DNA of 10,200 nt from Candidatus Egerieousia excrementavium. Lineage in GTDB: Bacteria; Bacteroidota; Bacteroidia; Bacteroidales; UBA932. The notes under the pieces were generated by a model. It did not search any database and was not told the DNA's origin. It worked only from the letters and a program-made list of their open reading frames with translations. Positions 1 to 7,099 of the stretch are shown piece by piece (the stretch's first letter is position 1; the number at the start of each line of letters is the position of its first letter). A program made the position numbers and the translations under genes. The stretch lies in the NCBI GenBank assembly GCA_017694275.1, contig JADINB010000045.1:1-10200 (forward strand), read 5' to 3'.

Positions 1-562
1 GCACCAGGCTTCTGGTCAGGTCTCCTGTGGTGACAATCCTCTGTTTCTGCCGTTCCCTGCATATCAGCTCCGCCGCCCGTCCCGCATTTTCCAGTTCTCC
101 GTAAACTCTGAATATCCTTGCAAGTTCCTCTTTGGCATATCCGTTTACTATGTCTTCTGCATTTTTTTCAGCCTTACGGCTCATCCTCATGTCCAGCGGG
201 GTGTCGAACCTGAATGAAAAGCCGCGTTCCGAGCAGTCAAACTGGTGCGACGAAACTCCCAGATCTGCAAGTATGCCGTCTACGGGAGATGCGCTGTTGT
301 ATAAAACGAAATTGGCCATAAACCTGAAGTTGTTGTAGACCAATGTAAAGCGCTTGTCATCTTTGGGAATAGGGTTGTTTTCAAGCGCATCTTCGTCTCT
401 GTCGAAAGAGATGAGGCGCCCTCTTTTTCCCAGCCTTTTCAGAATCTCCATGCTGTGGCCGGCACCTCCGAATGTGGCATCTACATAGATACCGTCCTCC
501 TTTATGTCGAGGGCGTCTACGCTTTCGCTCAGCAAAACCGGCGTATGGTAGGAGCTGGCCAT
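1..562 (-). CDS. rsmH: 16S rRNA m4C1402 methyltransferase RsmH (MraW), 3' part missing
   Basis: I translated this open frame from the reverse strand; it has no stop because it leaves the window on the left. The 187 visible residues are the N-terminal part of a protein usually about 300 aa long. Visible family signatures are HTPVLL near residue 6, the AdoMet-binding DATFGGAGHS at 28-37, FDRDEDA at 53-59, and ADLGVSSHQFD at 99-109 followed by the conserved ERGFSF and PLDMRM blocks. RsmH N4-methylates C1402 in the decoding centre of 16S rRNA, in the cytoplasm. The ATG at 562-560 shares one base with the mraZ stop (TAATG), so it is probably translationally coupled to mraZ. Gene order mraZ-rsmH is the standard start of the dcw cluster, so ftsL- and ftsI-like genes are expected just outside the window (inference). 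Confidence 0.96.
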   Translation of the reverse strand, partial: MASSYHTPVLLSESVDALDIKEDGIYVDATFGGAGHSMEILKRLGKRGRLISFDRDEDALENNPIPKDDKRFTLVYNNFRFMANFVLYNSASPVDGILADLGVSSHQFDCSERGFSFRFDTPLDMRMSRKAEKNAEDIVNGYAKEELARIFRVYGELENAGRAAELICRERQKQRIVTTGDLTRSLV

Positions 563-1008
563 TATCCCAAAATCTTTTCAGTGAGGGCGATAATGTCAGA
601 CTGAGCCATCTTCTCATTCTCGTAGTTCTCCCTGGCCCAAATCTCAATCATATGATTGTTCCCGGCAAAAATCACCTCTTTTGTAACGCCTATCCCGGAT
701 AAAATACTTTTTGGTATGGAAATGCGCCCTATCTTCCCGTCTGGTTCAACCAAAGCCCTGCCTCTCATGTACTCCCTCCAGAACCGCGCATGTTCCCTGT
801 TGAATAAATTCAGTCTTTGCCTTACCTCTTCAGACTCCTTTTCCCACTCCTGGAATGTAAGCATCTGGAGACAGTTTGCATAGATGTCTTTCTTGACAAC
901 AAACACCGGCTTCTCTTCCTTGCCGAAGAGTGCCTTGAATGGTGCAGGCAGTATGATTCTGCCTTTGTCATCAACCTTTACGCAATATTCTCCAATAAAT
1001 CTTATCAT
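562..1008 (-). CDS. mraZ: Transcriptional regulator MraZ
   Basis: This 148-aa protein matches the usual MraZ length of about 145-155 aa and has the two AbrB-like (SpoVT/AbrB fold) halves of the family. The first half carries DDKGRIILP at residues 13-21, a clean DxxGR motif. The second carries EPDGKIGRISIP around residues 88-99, where the spacing between Asp90 and Gly94-Arg95 is one residue longer than the common DxxGR. MraZ is a ring-forming DNA-binding protein that represses the dcw operon from repeats upstream of its own gene in characterised species. The start is ATG at 1008-1006, giving MIRFIGEY, the typical N-terminus. It is the first gene of the leftward transcript and overlaps rsmH by one base. 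A promoter box and periodic half sites lie immediately upstream (1037-1088). Confidence 0.96.
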   Translation of the reverse strand: MIRFIGEYCVKVDDKGRIILPAPFKALFGKEEKPVFVVKKDIYANCLQMLTFQEWEKESEEVRQRLNLFNREHARFWREYMRGRALVEPDGKIGRISIPKSILSGIGVTKEVIFAGNNHMIEIWARENYENEKMAQSDIIALTEKILG

Positions 1009-1036
1009 CTGTTACAGCACATTCCATAGACTTTTG

Positions 1037-1044
1037 CAAAAATA
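1037..1044 (-). promoter_or_regulatory. Bacteroidota-type -7 promoter box of mraZ
   Basis: The reverse strand reads TATTTTTG, an exact match to the Bacteroidota -7 consensus TAnnTTTG. Transcription would begin near 1030, leaving a leader of roughly 20 nt before the mraZ ATG at 1008. No good TTTG -33 box is found at 19-21 nt upstream; that place is taken by the TGGAA repeats. A promoter with a weak -33 box overlapped by an operator is plausible for an autoregulated gene (inference). Confidence 0.55.
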
Positions 1045-1088
1045 GACAAACTTTTCCATTTTATTCCATTTTTTTACAATTTTTTCCA
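1044..1088 (-). promoter_or_regulatory. Candidate MraZ operator: TGGAA-like half sites every 10 bp
   Basis: On the mraZ-coding strand, TGGAA (1088-1084), TGTAA (1078-1074), TGGAA (1068-1064), TGGAA (1058-1054) and a weaker TGTCT (1048-1044) follow one another at exactly 10-bp steps, that is, 5-nt boxes with 5-nt spacers. The E. coli MraZ operator is known as direct TGGGN repeats with 5-nt spacers in the same position, so both geometry and sequence (TGG core) fit. The array abuts and slightly overlaps the -7 box at 1037-1044. The function is inferred from position and periodicity only; the region is A/T rich. Confidence 0.55.
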
Positions 1089-1092
1089 CAAT

Positions 1093-1126
1093 TTTGTCGA
1101 CAATTTGATTTATAATAGTAACTTTA
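1093..1126 (+). promoter_or_regulatory. Weak candidate promoter for the M23 peptidase gene
   Basis: On the plus strand TTTG at 1093-1096 is followed after 22 nt by TAACTTTA at 1119-1126, one mismatch from TAnnTTTG. Transcription would start near 1132, about 33 nt before the ATG at 1165. The spacer is slightly long and the -7 box imperfect, so this is only a candidate. Confidence 0.3.
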
Positions 1127-1164
1127 CATCCCGAAAACAATTCTTTCTTAAAAATACGCTGATT

Positions 1165-2433
1165 ATGAGTTTGTTCGTAAAGAGATTCCTGTTGCTGCCA
1201 GTTATGGCGGCCTTTATCTTTTCGTCATGTAAGGAGAATGTTCCGGCTGATGAGACTTCTGCCTGCGAGGAACAGGCAGATATGAGGTATGGCATAAATG
1301 CAGATGATTATCTTTGTGAACAGGGCGTGGTAGGCAGCGGAGACTATTTTGGCGGGTTGATGTACATGGCAGGTCTTGATGACAATGCACTGCAGAGGGT
1401 TATAAATGCCAGTGAAGGCGTGTTCGACATACGCAAGATAAAGATAGGAAATGCCTACGAGTTTTTCTACGAAAAAGACAGTACGGCAGAAAAGGGCAGG
1501 GCCGCCTATTTTCTCTATGAACGCGACGCGATGTCCAACGTGCTTTTTTCATTGAGGGAACCGGTCAGCGTACAGGTGGTAGACAAGGAGATAGAACATA
1601 CCCACAAGTATGCCGAGGTAGAGATAAACTCATCGTTGTGGGTGGATATTGAACAGGCCGGGGCAACACCGGTGCTTGCGCTCAAACTTGCGGATATCTT
1701 TGCCTGGACAATAGATTTCTTTGCATTGCAGAAAGGAGATTCATTCAAGGTAATATATGACGAACTTTCATATAACGGCGAGTTTATAGACATAGATAAT
1801 GTCAGCTATTGCGAATTTGTACACAATGGGGCGCTCTACAAGTCTGTAATGTTCCGGGATGGAGACAACAGCGGCATCTACTGGAATGAAAACGGCGAGA
1901 GCCTGAGAAAGGCATTCCTCAAGGCTCCCCTTAACTTTACCAGGATAAGCTCAAGGTTTACGTATCGCAGAAAACACCCTATATATAAGGTTGTGCGGCC
2001 GCACACCGGCGTGGATTACGCCGCTCCCATGGGAACTCCCGTAGTGGCAATCGGCGATGGTACCGTAATAAGCAGAGGCTGGGGAGGCGGAGGCGGAAAT
2101 ACCGTTAAAATCAGGCATAACTCTGTTTATACAACCGCATATCTTCATTTGAGCCGTTACGGAGAAGGAATAAGGAAAGGCGTAAGGGTAAAGCAGGGCC
2201 AGATTATCGGATATGTAGGGAGTACGGGCGCATCGACAGGTCCCCACCTCGATTTCAGAGTCTGGAAAAACGGTACGCCGATAGACCCTCTCAAGATGGA
2301 GAGCCCTTCTGTAGGCCCTGTAAGCAAGGAAAACATGGAGGCATTCCTTGCAACGTACAGTTCGGCAAAACGGGAACTGGACAGCCTCTCCACGTTAAAG
2401 TATGTAGACAGAATACTGGAAGTCCTGAAATAA
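1165..2433 (+). CDS. M23-family murein endopeptidase, MepM/YebA-like lipoprotein
   Basis: The protein has 422 aa from ATG 1165. The in-frame ATG at 1105 lies inside the control region and would put 20 extra residues before the signal peptide, so I rejected it. Residues 1-22 are a lipoprotein signal (basic start, hydrophobic core, FSSC with Cys22). Residues 40-250 resemble the N-terminal part of MepM/YebA proteins, including DIFAWTIDFFALQKGDSFKV. The C-terminal LytM/M23 domain shows HTGVD (His280, Asp284), a glycine-rich loop, YLHLSRY (His328) and GPHLDF (His361, Asp363). Family members cut peptide cross-links of peptidoglycan in the periplasm to allow wall growth. Asp363 replaces the zinc-binding second His of the canonical HxH; Asp can bind zinc, so activity is possible but not certain. 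The gene is transcribed divergently from mraZ. Confidence 0.9.
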   Translation: MSLFVKRFLLLPVMAAFIFSSCKENVPADETSACEEQADMRYGINADDYLCEQGVVGSGDYFGGLMYMAGLDDNALQRVINASEGVFDIRKIKIGNAYEFFYEKDSTAEKGRAAYFLYERDAMSNVLFSLREPVSVQVVDKEIEHTHKYAEVEINSSLWVDIEQAGATPVLALKLADIFAWTIDFFALQKGDSFKVIYDELSYNGEFIDIDNVSYCEFVHNGALYKSVMFRDGDNSGIYWNENGESLRKAFLKAPLNFTRISSRFTYRRKHPIYKVVRPHTGVDYAAPMGTPVVAIGDGTVISRGWGGGGGNTVKIRHNSVYTTAYLHLSRYGEGIRKGVRVKQGQIIGYVGSTGASTGPHLDFRVWKNGTPIDPLKMESPSVGPVSKENMEAFLATYSSAKRELDSLSTLKYVDRILEVLK

Positions 2434-2455
2434 GTTCCGCCGCAAGAAGTAGGGG

Positions 2456-3205
2456 TTATTCTGCCCTGTCGTGCAGTACTGCCTTGCGCAGTTCAAAATT
2501 CTGGCCGAGATATTTTTTCCTTACTTCAGGATTGTTGGCCAGCATTTCGGCCGTGCCGCTTTCGAGAATGCTTCCCTCATAAAGCAGATACGCCCTGTCT
2601 GTAATGGCAAGGGTCTCATGCACGTTGTGGTCTGTTATGATAATACCTATGTTCTTGGTCTTGAGTTTGGCTATTATGTGCTGTATGTCTTCTACGGCAA
2701 TCGGGTCTACACCGGCAAACGGCTCGTCGAGCAATATGAATTTGGGATTTATTGCAAGTGCACGTGCAATTTCGCAGCGTCTTCTCTCTCCTCCGGAGAG
2801 CTGTATGCCGTAACTTTTCCTTACTTTCTGCAGGCCGAATTCCTGAATCAGACTCTCCAGTCTGTCATTGCGCTCCTCCTTGGTCATAGTGGAAAGTTCC
2901 ATTACCGCCATTATGTTGTCTTCCACACTGAGTTTTCTGAAAACAGACGCCTCCTGAGCCAGATAGCCAAGCCCCTTTTGCGCCCTTTTGTACATGGGCA
3001 GTTCGGTTATGTCTTCGTCATCGAGATAAATTTTGCCGCCGTTGGGTTTTATCAGTCCGGTTATCATGTAGAAACTTGTGGTCTTGCCGGCTCCGTTCGG
3101 CCCGAGCAGTCCTACAATCTCTCCCTGCTCAACTTCAATCGAGACTCCCTTGACAACGGTTCTCATCCCGTATTTCTTAACCAAGTCTGTGCAATATAGA
3201 CGCAT
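2456..3205 (-). CDS. lptB: LPS export ABC transporter ATPase LptB
   Basis: This 249-aa ABC ATPase has the full set of motifs: Walker A GPNGAGKTT (residues 35-43), Q-loop Gln84 in GYLAQE, signature LSGGE (136-140), Walker B ILLDEP with Asp160-Glu161, and H-loop His193 in ITDHN. Length, the YLAQEASVFRKL stretch and the LLDEPFAGVDPIAVEDIQ block are typical of LptB (YhbG), which is why I prefer it to a generic transporter ATPase. LptB powers LptFG, which lifts lipopolysaccharide out of the inner membrane towards the LptCADE bridge. None of the other lpt genes is in the window. The gene starts 6 bp after the dnaX stop, so it is probably co-transcribed with dnaX. It ends 22 bp from the convergent M23 gene, with no stem-loop between them. 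Confidence 0.93.
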   Translation of the reverse strand: MRLYCTDLVKKYGMRTVVKGVSIEVEQGEIVGLLGPNGAGKTTSFYMITGLIKPNGGKIYLDDEDITELPMYKRAQKGLGYLAQEASVFRKLSVEDNIMAVMELSTMTKEERNDRLESLIQEFGLQKVRKSYGIQLSGGERRRCEIARALAINPKFILLDEPFAGVDPIAVEDIQHIIAKLKTKNIGIIITDHNVHETLAITDRAYLLYEGSILESGTAEMLANNPEVRKKYLGQNFELRKAVLHDRAE

Positions 3206-3211
3206 GTCAAA

Positions 3212-4915
3212 TTATCTTATGTCCAGATCCAAGTCCTTTCTCAATTCGTTGGCTTCCGGATAATTTTTGAAAATGTATTCCGCTTTTTCCTGAGGAAGAT
3301 AGAGTTTCTTGCCAGTCTGTTCCACCTCCCTGACCATTATTTGTATATTGATTTTGCCGTTTCTCAGTTCCTTGCGTAAAAAGTTCTCAAGCGTCTCCAT
3401 GGCATTTCTCTCAATCCACTCTTTCTGTACGAGATTGCTTACATGGAAGAGGACGGTAGTGCCATCGCTTTCAAGTCCTGGCTTAGAATTCTTTATTGCA
3501 AGCCCAAGGCGCGGATAGGCTTTCTGGCTTTCGGCCATCTTCATCCATGCCGCTTCCAGAGCTTCCTGTGTTATCTCCTCATCTTCTGCCTGTGAATCCT
3601 GTTTGCTTTCCATGGAAGCTGCCTGTTCGGCAGACTGGAGCATCTCTTTAAGGGAAATTCCGCTCCGTCTCTGATGACCGCTCTTTTCTGCAGTGACAGA
3701 ACCGGCTGCTACAGGCCCGGCAGAGAACTGAATCTCAGCCGCCCTGGCAGTGTTTTCAGGTTTTGCTGCCGGTTTTGAGACCGCCACCGTGCTGTCTGCC
3801 CGGGAAGCCGCCGCAGAAATCGCTGCCGATATGTTGGCAAGTTTCATGAGCATGAATTCAACCAGCAGCCGCTGGTTTCCGCTTGCCTTATATTCAGATT
3901 CACACTTGACCGTATGCGAGAGTGCTTCATACAGAAACTTGAATGAACACTCCTTGCTTTGTGCCACATATCTTTCTTCCAGTGACGGAGATACCTCCAG
4001 CAGTTTCATCGTTGAGACATCCTTGCAGACTGTAAGGTTTCTCAGATGGCTGCTCAGGCCTCCTACGAAATATAGCGCGTTGAACCCTTTGGACAGAATC
4101 TGGTCGAACAGAAGCAGGGATTTTGGAAAATCTCCACGCAGAGAACATTCCACTATGTTGAAATAATATTCATAATCAAGAACGTTCAGATTCTTGATAA
4201 CCTGCTCATAGGTGACCCTGGTCCCGCAGAAAGCCACAGTCTGGTCAAAAAGGGTGAGGGCATCGCGCATTGCCCCGTCGGCCTTCATGGCTATGACATG
4301 CAGAGATTGCGAATCAATCTCTATACCTTCCTTACGGGCAATCGATTCCAGATTGGCCACGATATCCTTGACGGAAATCCTGTTGAAGTCGTAAGTCTGG
4401 CAACGTGAGAGGATAGTGGGCAGAATCTTATGCTTTTCAGTTGTGGCCAGTATGAAGATTGCATGTGACGGCGGTTCTTCGAGTGTCTTGAGAAACGCGT
4501 TGAATGCTGCGGTTGAGAGCATGTGGACCTCGTCTATGATGTAGACACTGTATTTTCCTATCTGGGGCGGTATCCTGACTTTTTCTGTAAGAGACCTTAT
4601 GTCGTCTACCGAATTGTTCGAGGCGGCATCCAGCTCATGAATGCAGTATGACCTCCCCTCTGCAAAAGACCTGCACGATTCGCATTCACCGCAGGGTTCC
4701 AGGTCTGGAGAGAGGTTCATGCAGTTTATTGTCTTGGCAAAAATTCTTGCCGTACTGGTCTTGCCTACTCCTCTCGGGCCGCAGAAAAGATAGGCATGGG
4801 CCAACTGTCCACGTTTTATTGAGTTTTTCAGCGTGGTGGCAATGCTGTCCTGTCCTATCAGTGAGAGAAAATTATCCGGCCTGTATTTTCTGGCCGACAC
4901 TATAAATCGTTCCAT
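3212..4915 (-). CDS. dnaX: DNA polymerase III subunit gamma/tau
   Basis: This is the clamp-loader ATPase that opens the sliding clamp and, as tau, ties the replicative polymerase and helicase together. From the ATG at 4915 it has 567 aa. Visible motifs are RKYRP near the start, Walker A GPRGVGKTS (about 46-54), the zinc-binding Cys65/75/78/81 cluster (GECESC), Walker B with DEVHML, the LEEPP segment and sensor-1/SRC motif LSRCQ. Domain III follows, then a low-complexity Ala/Ser/Glu linker around residues 370-450 and a C-terminal domain, so this is a tau-length product. The frame also extends 3 bases upstream to a TTG (4918-4916); I take the adjacent ATG. I saw no A6G-like slippery heptamer for making a short gamma form. 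It is first in a likely dnaX-lptB transcript. Confidence 0.96.
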   Translation of the reverse strand: MERFIVSARKYRPDNFLSLIGQDSIATTLKNSIKRGQLAHAYLFCGPRGVGKTSTARIFAKTINCMNLSPDLEPCGECESCRSFAEGRSYCIHELDAASNNSVDDIRSLTEKVRIPPQIGKYSVYIIDEVHMLSTAAFNAFLKTLEEPPSHAIFILATTEKHKILPTILSRCQTYDFNRISVKDIVANLESIARKEGIEIDSQSLHVIAMKADGAMRDALTLFDQTVAFCGTRVTYEQVIKNLNVLDYEYYFNIVECSLRGDFPKSLLLFDQILSKGFNALYFVGGLSSHLRNLTVCKDVSTMKLLEVSPSLEERYVAQSKECSFKFLYEALSHTVKCESEYKASGNQRLLVEFMLMKLANISAAISAAASRADSTVAVSKPAAKPENTARAAEIQFSAGPVAAGSVTAEKSGHQRRSGISLKEMLQSAEQAASMESKQDSQAEDEEITQEALEAAWMKMAESQKAYPRLGLAIKNSKPGLESDGTTVLFHVSNLVQKEWIERNAMETLENFLRKELRNGKINIQIMVREVEQTGKKLYLPQEKAEYIFKNYPEANELRKDLDLDIR

Positions 4916-4932
4916 CAATCGTTCATCTACCG

Positions 4933-4940
4933 CAAAAGTA
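4933..4940 (-). promoter_or_regulatory. -7 promoter box of dnaX
   Basis: The reverse strand reads TACTTTTG, a perfect TAnnTTTG. Transcription would begin around 4927, leaving only about 10-12 nt of leader before the dnaX ATG at 4915. The nearest upstream TTTG lies about 24 nt away, longer than the usual 19-21, so the -33 element is weak or absent. Confidence 0.5.
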
Positions 4941-4951
4941 AGAATATTTTC

Positions 4952-4959
4952 TAATTTTG
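4952..4959 (+). promoter_or_regulatory. -7 promoter box of the secreted protein/M16 operon
   Basis: The plus strand reads TAATTTTG, a perfect TAnnTTTG. It would start transcription near 4965, just before the candidate ATGs at 4980 and 4989. No TTTG stands at the usual -33 distance. The box is 11 bp from, and points away from, the dnaX -7 box. Confidence 0.5.
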
Positions 4960-4979
4960 CAGTTCAAAATTATGGCGGA

Positions 4980-5852
4980 ATGATAAAGATGAGATTTTTG
5001 TTTTTGCTCTTTGCCGTACTGGCTGTATCGGGCAATGCCGGAGCACAGTCCGGAATTTTCGGAAAGAAGGAGAATCTGAGAGATATAAGTGAAAAGTGCC
5101 TCAAGGTCGTGACAGACAACAATTCTTTTTTCAACCTTTCGCTAAGGGATGCCGTTGAGAAGAACTGGAAACTCTGTGATGTGGATTTCTGTACTATGGA
5201 GCAGTTCGAAGAGTTGAAATGCGACACTTCCTACTATTTCCTCATGAAGGTAGACGGAGTTTTCAAGAAGGAACGGGAGCCGGCAATGGAATTTCTTTCT
5301 CTGCTCAAGGGAGGTCCGCAGGCTGAAGTTTCAATAGAGAACATGTATGAGGTCCTGACTTTGCCTCTCAACTCCATAGATGACGACGGCAGCAGCATCG
5401 TTCCCTACCTGGGAGCCTACGTGAACATTATCCAGACACATATTCTGCGTGTGCAGAAAAAAAAGGTGGCTGCCGTTATGGGCATATCATGGTATTCCAA
5501 CAGACTTTCTGAGATTGGTGGAATGAAACTGCTGCTGAATGAAAACGACCTCTCCAAGAACGTTACGGCAGAGCAGGCTGAAGAGATACTCGGCCCCGAT
5601 GGTTCTGTAGAGAATGAAGATGCTGTATACGAAGCCATCGACAGCGCATCTGAAAACACTCTTGTTTCGCTTTGCATTGCTCCGCAGCTCGGGCAGCAGG
5701 GGTCGTATTGCTACAAGATGCTCATAGGCACGGATTCAGGAGAGCTTTTCTATTACAGAAAGCAGAAAATTACCGGAAAGTCTCCAAAAGGCTTTCTTGC
5801 CGACGATCTGAAAAAGATTGCAGTTTACCTCAAACAGGACACTGCACTATGA
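4980..5852 (+). CDS. Secreted protein of unknown function
   Basis: I do not recognise this 290-aa protein. Residues 1-22 form a Sec signal peptide: MIKMR basic start, a Leu/Phe/Ala/Val core, and a likely signal peptidase I cut after the AGA ending at Ala22, leaving a periplasmic or secreted soluble protein. There is no lipobox and no other membrane segment. The mature part holds a few cysteines (including KLCDVDFC), a lysine run near the middle, and an alternating charged/hydrophobic C-terminus suggestive of a globular alpha/beta fold. ATG 4980 and ATG 4989 both give a good signal peptide; I chose 4980. Frame-open sequence extends upstream to 4833 but overlaps dnaX and the promoter. The stop overlaps the start of the M16 gene by four bases (ATGA), so the two proteins are probably made together. 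Confidence 0.8.
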   Translation: MIKMRFLFLLFAVLAVSGNAGAQSGIFGKKENLRDISEKCLKVVTDNNSFFNLSLRDAVEKNWKLCDVDFCTMEQFEELKCDTSYYFLMKVDGVFKKEREPAMEFLSLLKGGPQAEVSIENMYEVLTLPLNSIDDDGSSIVPYLGAYVNIIQTHILRVQKKKVAAVMGISWYSNRLSEIGGMKLLLNENDLSKNVTAEQAEEILGPDGSVENEDAVYEAIDSASENTLVSLCIAPQLGQQGSYCYKMLIGTDSGELFYYRKQKITGKSPKGFLADDLKKIAVYLKQDTAL

Positions 5853-7099
5853 ATGAAAATATGAGAGTCTGCCTCATGCACTCGGCTTCACCTGTGGTAC
5901 GCTGTGCATTGACAATAAAGGCTGGAACGAGAAACGAGAGCGTGCAGTACAACGGCATGGCGCATCTTGTGGAGCACATGCTTTTCAAGGGAACGCTAAA
6001 ACGTGATTCCAAAAGCATAAACAACTGCCTGGAGAAAGAGGGCGGGGAGTTGAACGCTTATACCACAAAAGAGGAGATAGTCATCTATGCGACCGTAATG
6101 AAAGAAGATTTTGCAAAGGCCGCAGATCTGCTTCTGGAGCTTGCGCTGACTTCGCAGTTTCCGCAAAAAGAGCTTGACAAGGAGCGCAGCGTGATTTATG
6201 ATGAGATAATATCGTATAAGGATTCTCCGTCTGAATCCATATATGACCATTTTGAAACGCTGCTTTTTGACGGTCATCCTCTGTACCTTCCTATTTTGGG
6301 AGAAAAGAAGAGCCTGAGGCGTATAACACCGCAGCATCTTCTGCAGTTCACTGGAGAGTTCTTTGTCCCTTCAAACATGGTGTTCAGCATTGTCGGAAAC
6401 ATAACGGAGAGCCATGCAAGAAGGTGTATAGACAGAAGCCTTGCCAGATATTACAAGGGTGAGGCAACCCTTGTTTTCCGCTCTGAATCAGAATCCGGCA
6501 TTCAGACATCCCTGCCGGAAAAAAGTTCTTCACATCTTGCGGGAACAGTGTTCGGTAAAGAGGTTTTGAAACGGAATCATCAGGCTCACTGTATTATAGG
6601 GGCGACAGCCTATTCATATTACGACGGCTGGCGGAGAAATGCACTCACCTTGCTCTGCAATATACTGGGCGGGCCTGCTTCGAATTCCAGGCTGAACATG
6701 TTGTTGCGTGAGAAGTATGCAATGGTGTACAACATAGAGGCCAACTATACCCCATATACCGATACAGGAGTCTTTTCAATCTATTTCGGTTGCGACAAGG
6801 CTTTGCTGGACAAGTGCAGGACGCTTGTTTACAGGGAACTTGAAAAAACATGCACGGCCCCCCTTTCTGAAAACGAACTTAAAAAGGCAAAGAAGCAGTT
6901 TTTAGGACAACTCCATATTTCTCACGACAATGCTGAATCCCAGGTACTGGCTGCAGGCAAATCGCTTCTGGTCTATGACCGGCTCTACTCTCTGGAATAT
7001 ACAATGAAACTCGTGGAGGCCATAACGTCTGAGCAGCTTTTGCAGGTGGCAAAAGAGGTGCTTGGCCGCGAACACCTGTCAGAGCTGGTCTACAGGTAA
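5849..7099 (+). CDS. M16-family (pitrilysin-type) zinc metallopeptidase
   Basis: From ATG 5849 the product has 416 aa, one M16 module (catalytic half plus the inactive-fold half), as in the bacterial processing-peptidase-like subfamily. The inverted zinc motif HLVEH (His39, Glu42, His43) is followed 76 residues later by Glu119 in VIYDEI, the third zinc ligand. The GGELNAYTTKEE block and the second-half NSRL-LREKYAMVY segment (Arg281 region) are also typical. It should therefore be active. No signal peptide is seen, so a cytoplasmic location is likely although the preceding gene encodes an exported protein. The longer frame opening at 5672 lies inside the upstream gene and was not used. The ATGA overlap indicates translational coupling. 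The 3' end overlaps the convergent methyltransferase gene by 21 bp. Confidence 0.92.
   Translation: MNENMRVCLMHSASPVVRCALTIKAGTRNESVQYNGMAHLVEHMLFKGTLKRDSKSINNCLEKEGGELNAYTTKEEIVIYATVMKEDFAKAADLLLELALTSQFPQKELDKERSVIYDEIISYKDSPSESIYDHFETLLFDGHPLYLPILGEKKSLRRITPQHLLQFTGEFFVPSNMVFSIVGNITESHARRCIDRSLARYYKGEATLVFRSESESGIQTSLPEKSSSHLAGTVFGKEVLKRNHQAHCIIGATAYSYYDGWRRNALTLLCNILGGPASNSRLNMLLREKYAMVYNIEANYTPYTDTGVFSIYFGCDKALLDKCRTLVYRELEKTCTAPLSENELKKAKKQFLGQLHISHDNAESQVLAAGKSLLVYDRLYSLEYTMKLVEAITSEQLLQVAKEVLGREHLSELVYR

Noticed and set aside
1105..1164. Upstream ATG 1105 of the M23 gene
   Set aside because: It lies within the control region and would place 20 non-signal residues ahead of a good lipoprotein signal peptide starting at 1165.
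2434..2455. Bidirectional terminator between the M23 gene and lptB
   Set aside because: The 22-bp gap shows no inverted repeat or T run.
2471..3199. A 242-codon open frame on the plus strand opposite lptB
   Set aside because: It lies wholly antisense to a clear lptB gene with all ABC motifs; its translation has no recognisable motif and is Cys/Tyr/Phe rich as expected of a shadow frame.
3500..3800. Programmed -1 frameshift in dnaX producing a gamma form
   Set aside because: I searched the coding strand for an AAAAAAG-type heptamer in the linker region and saw none.
4913..4918. TTG start for dnaX at 4918
   Set aside because: An ATG follows directly at 4915 and gives the normal N-terminus.
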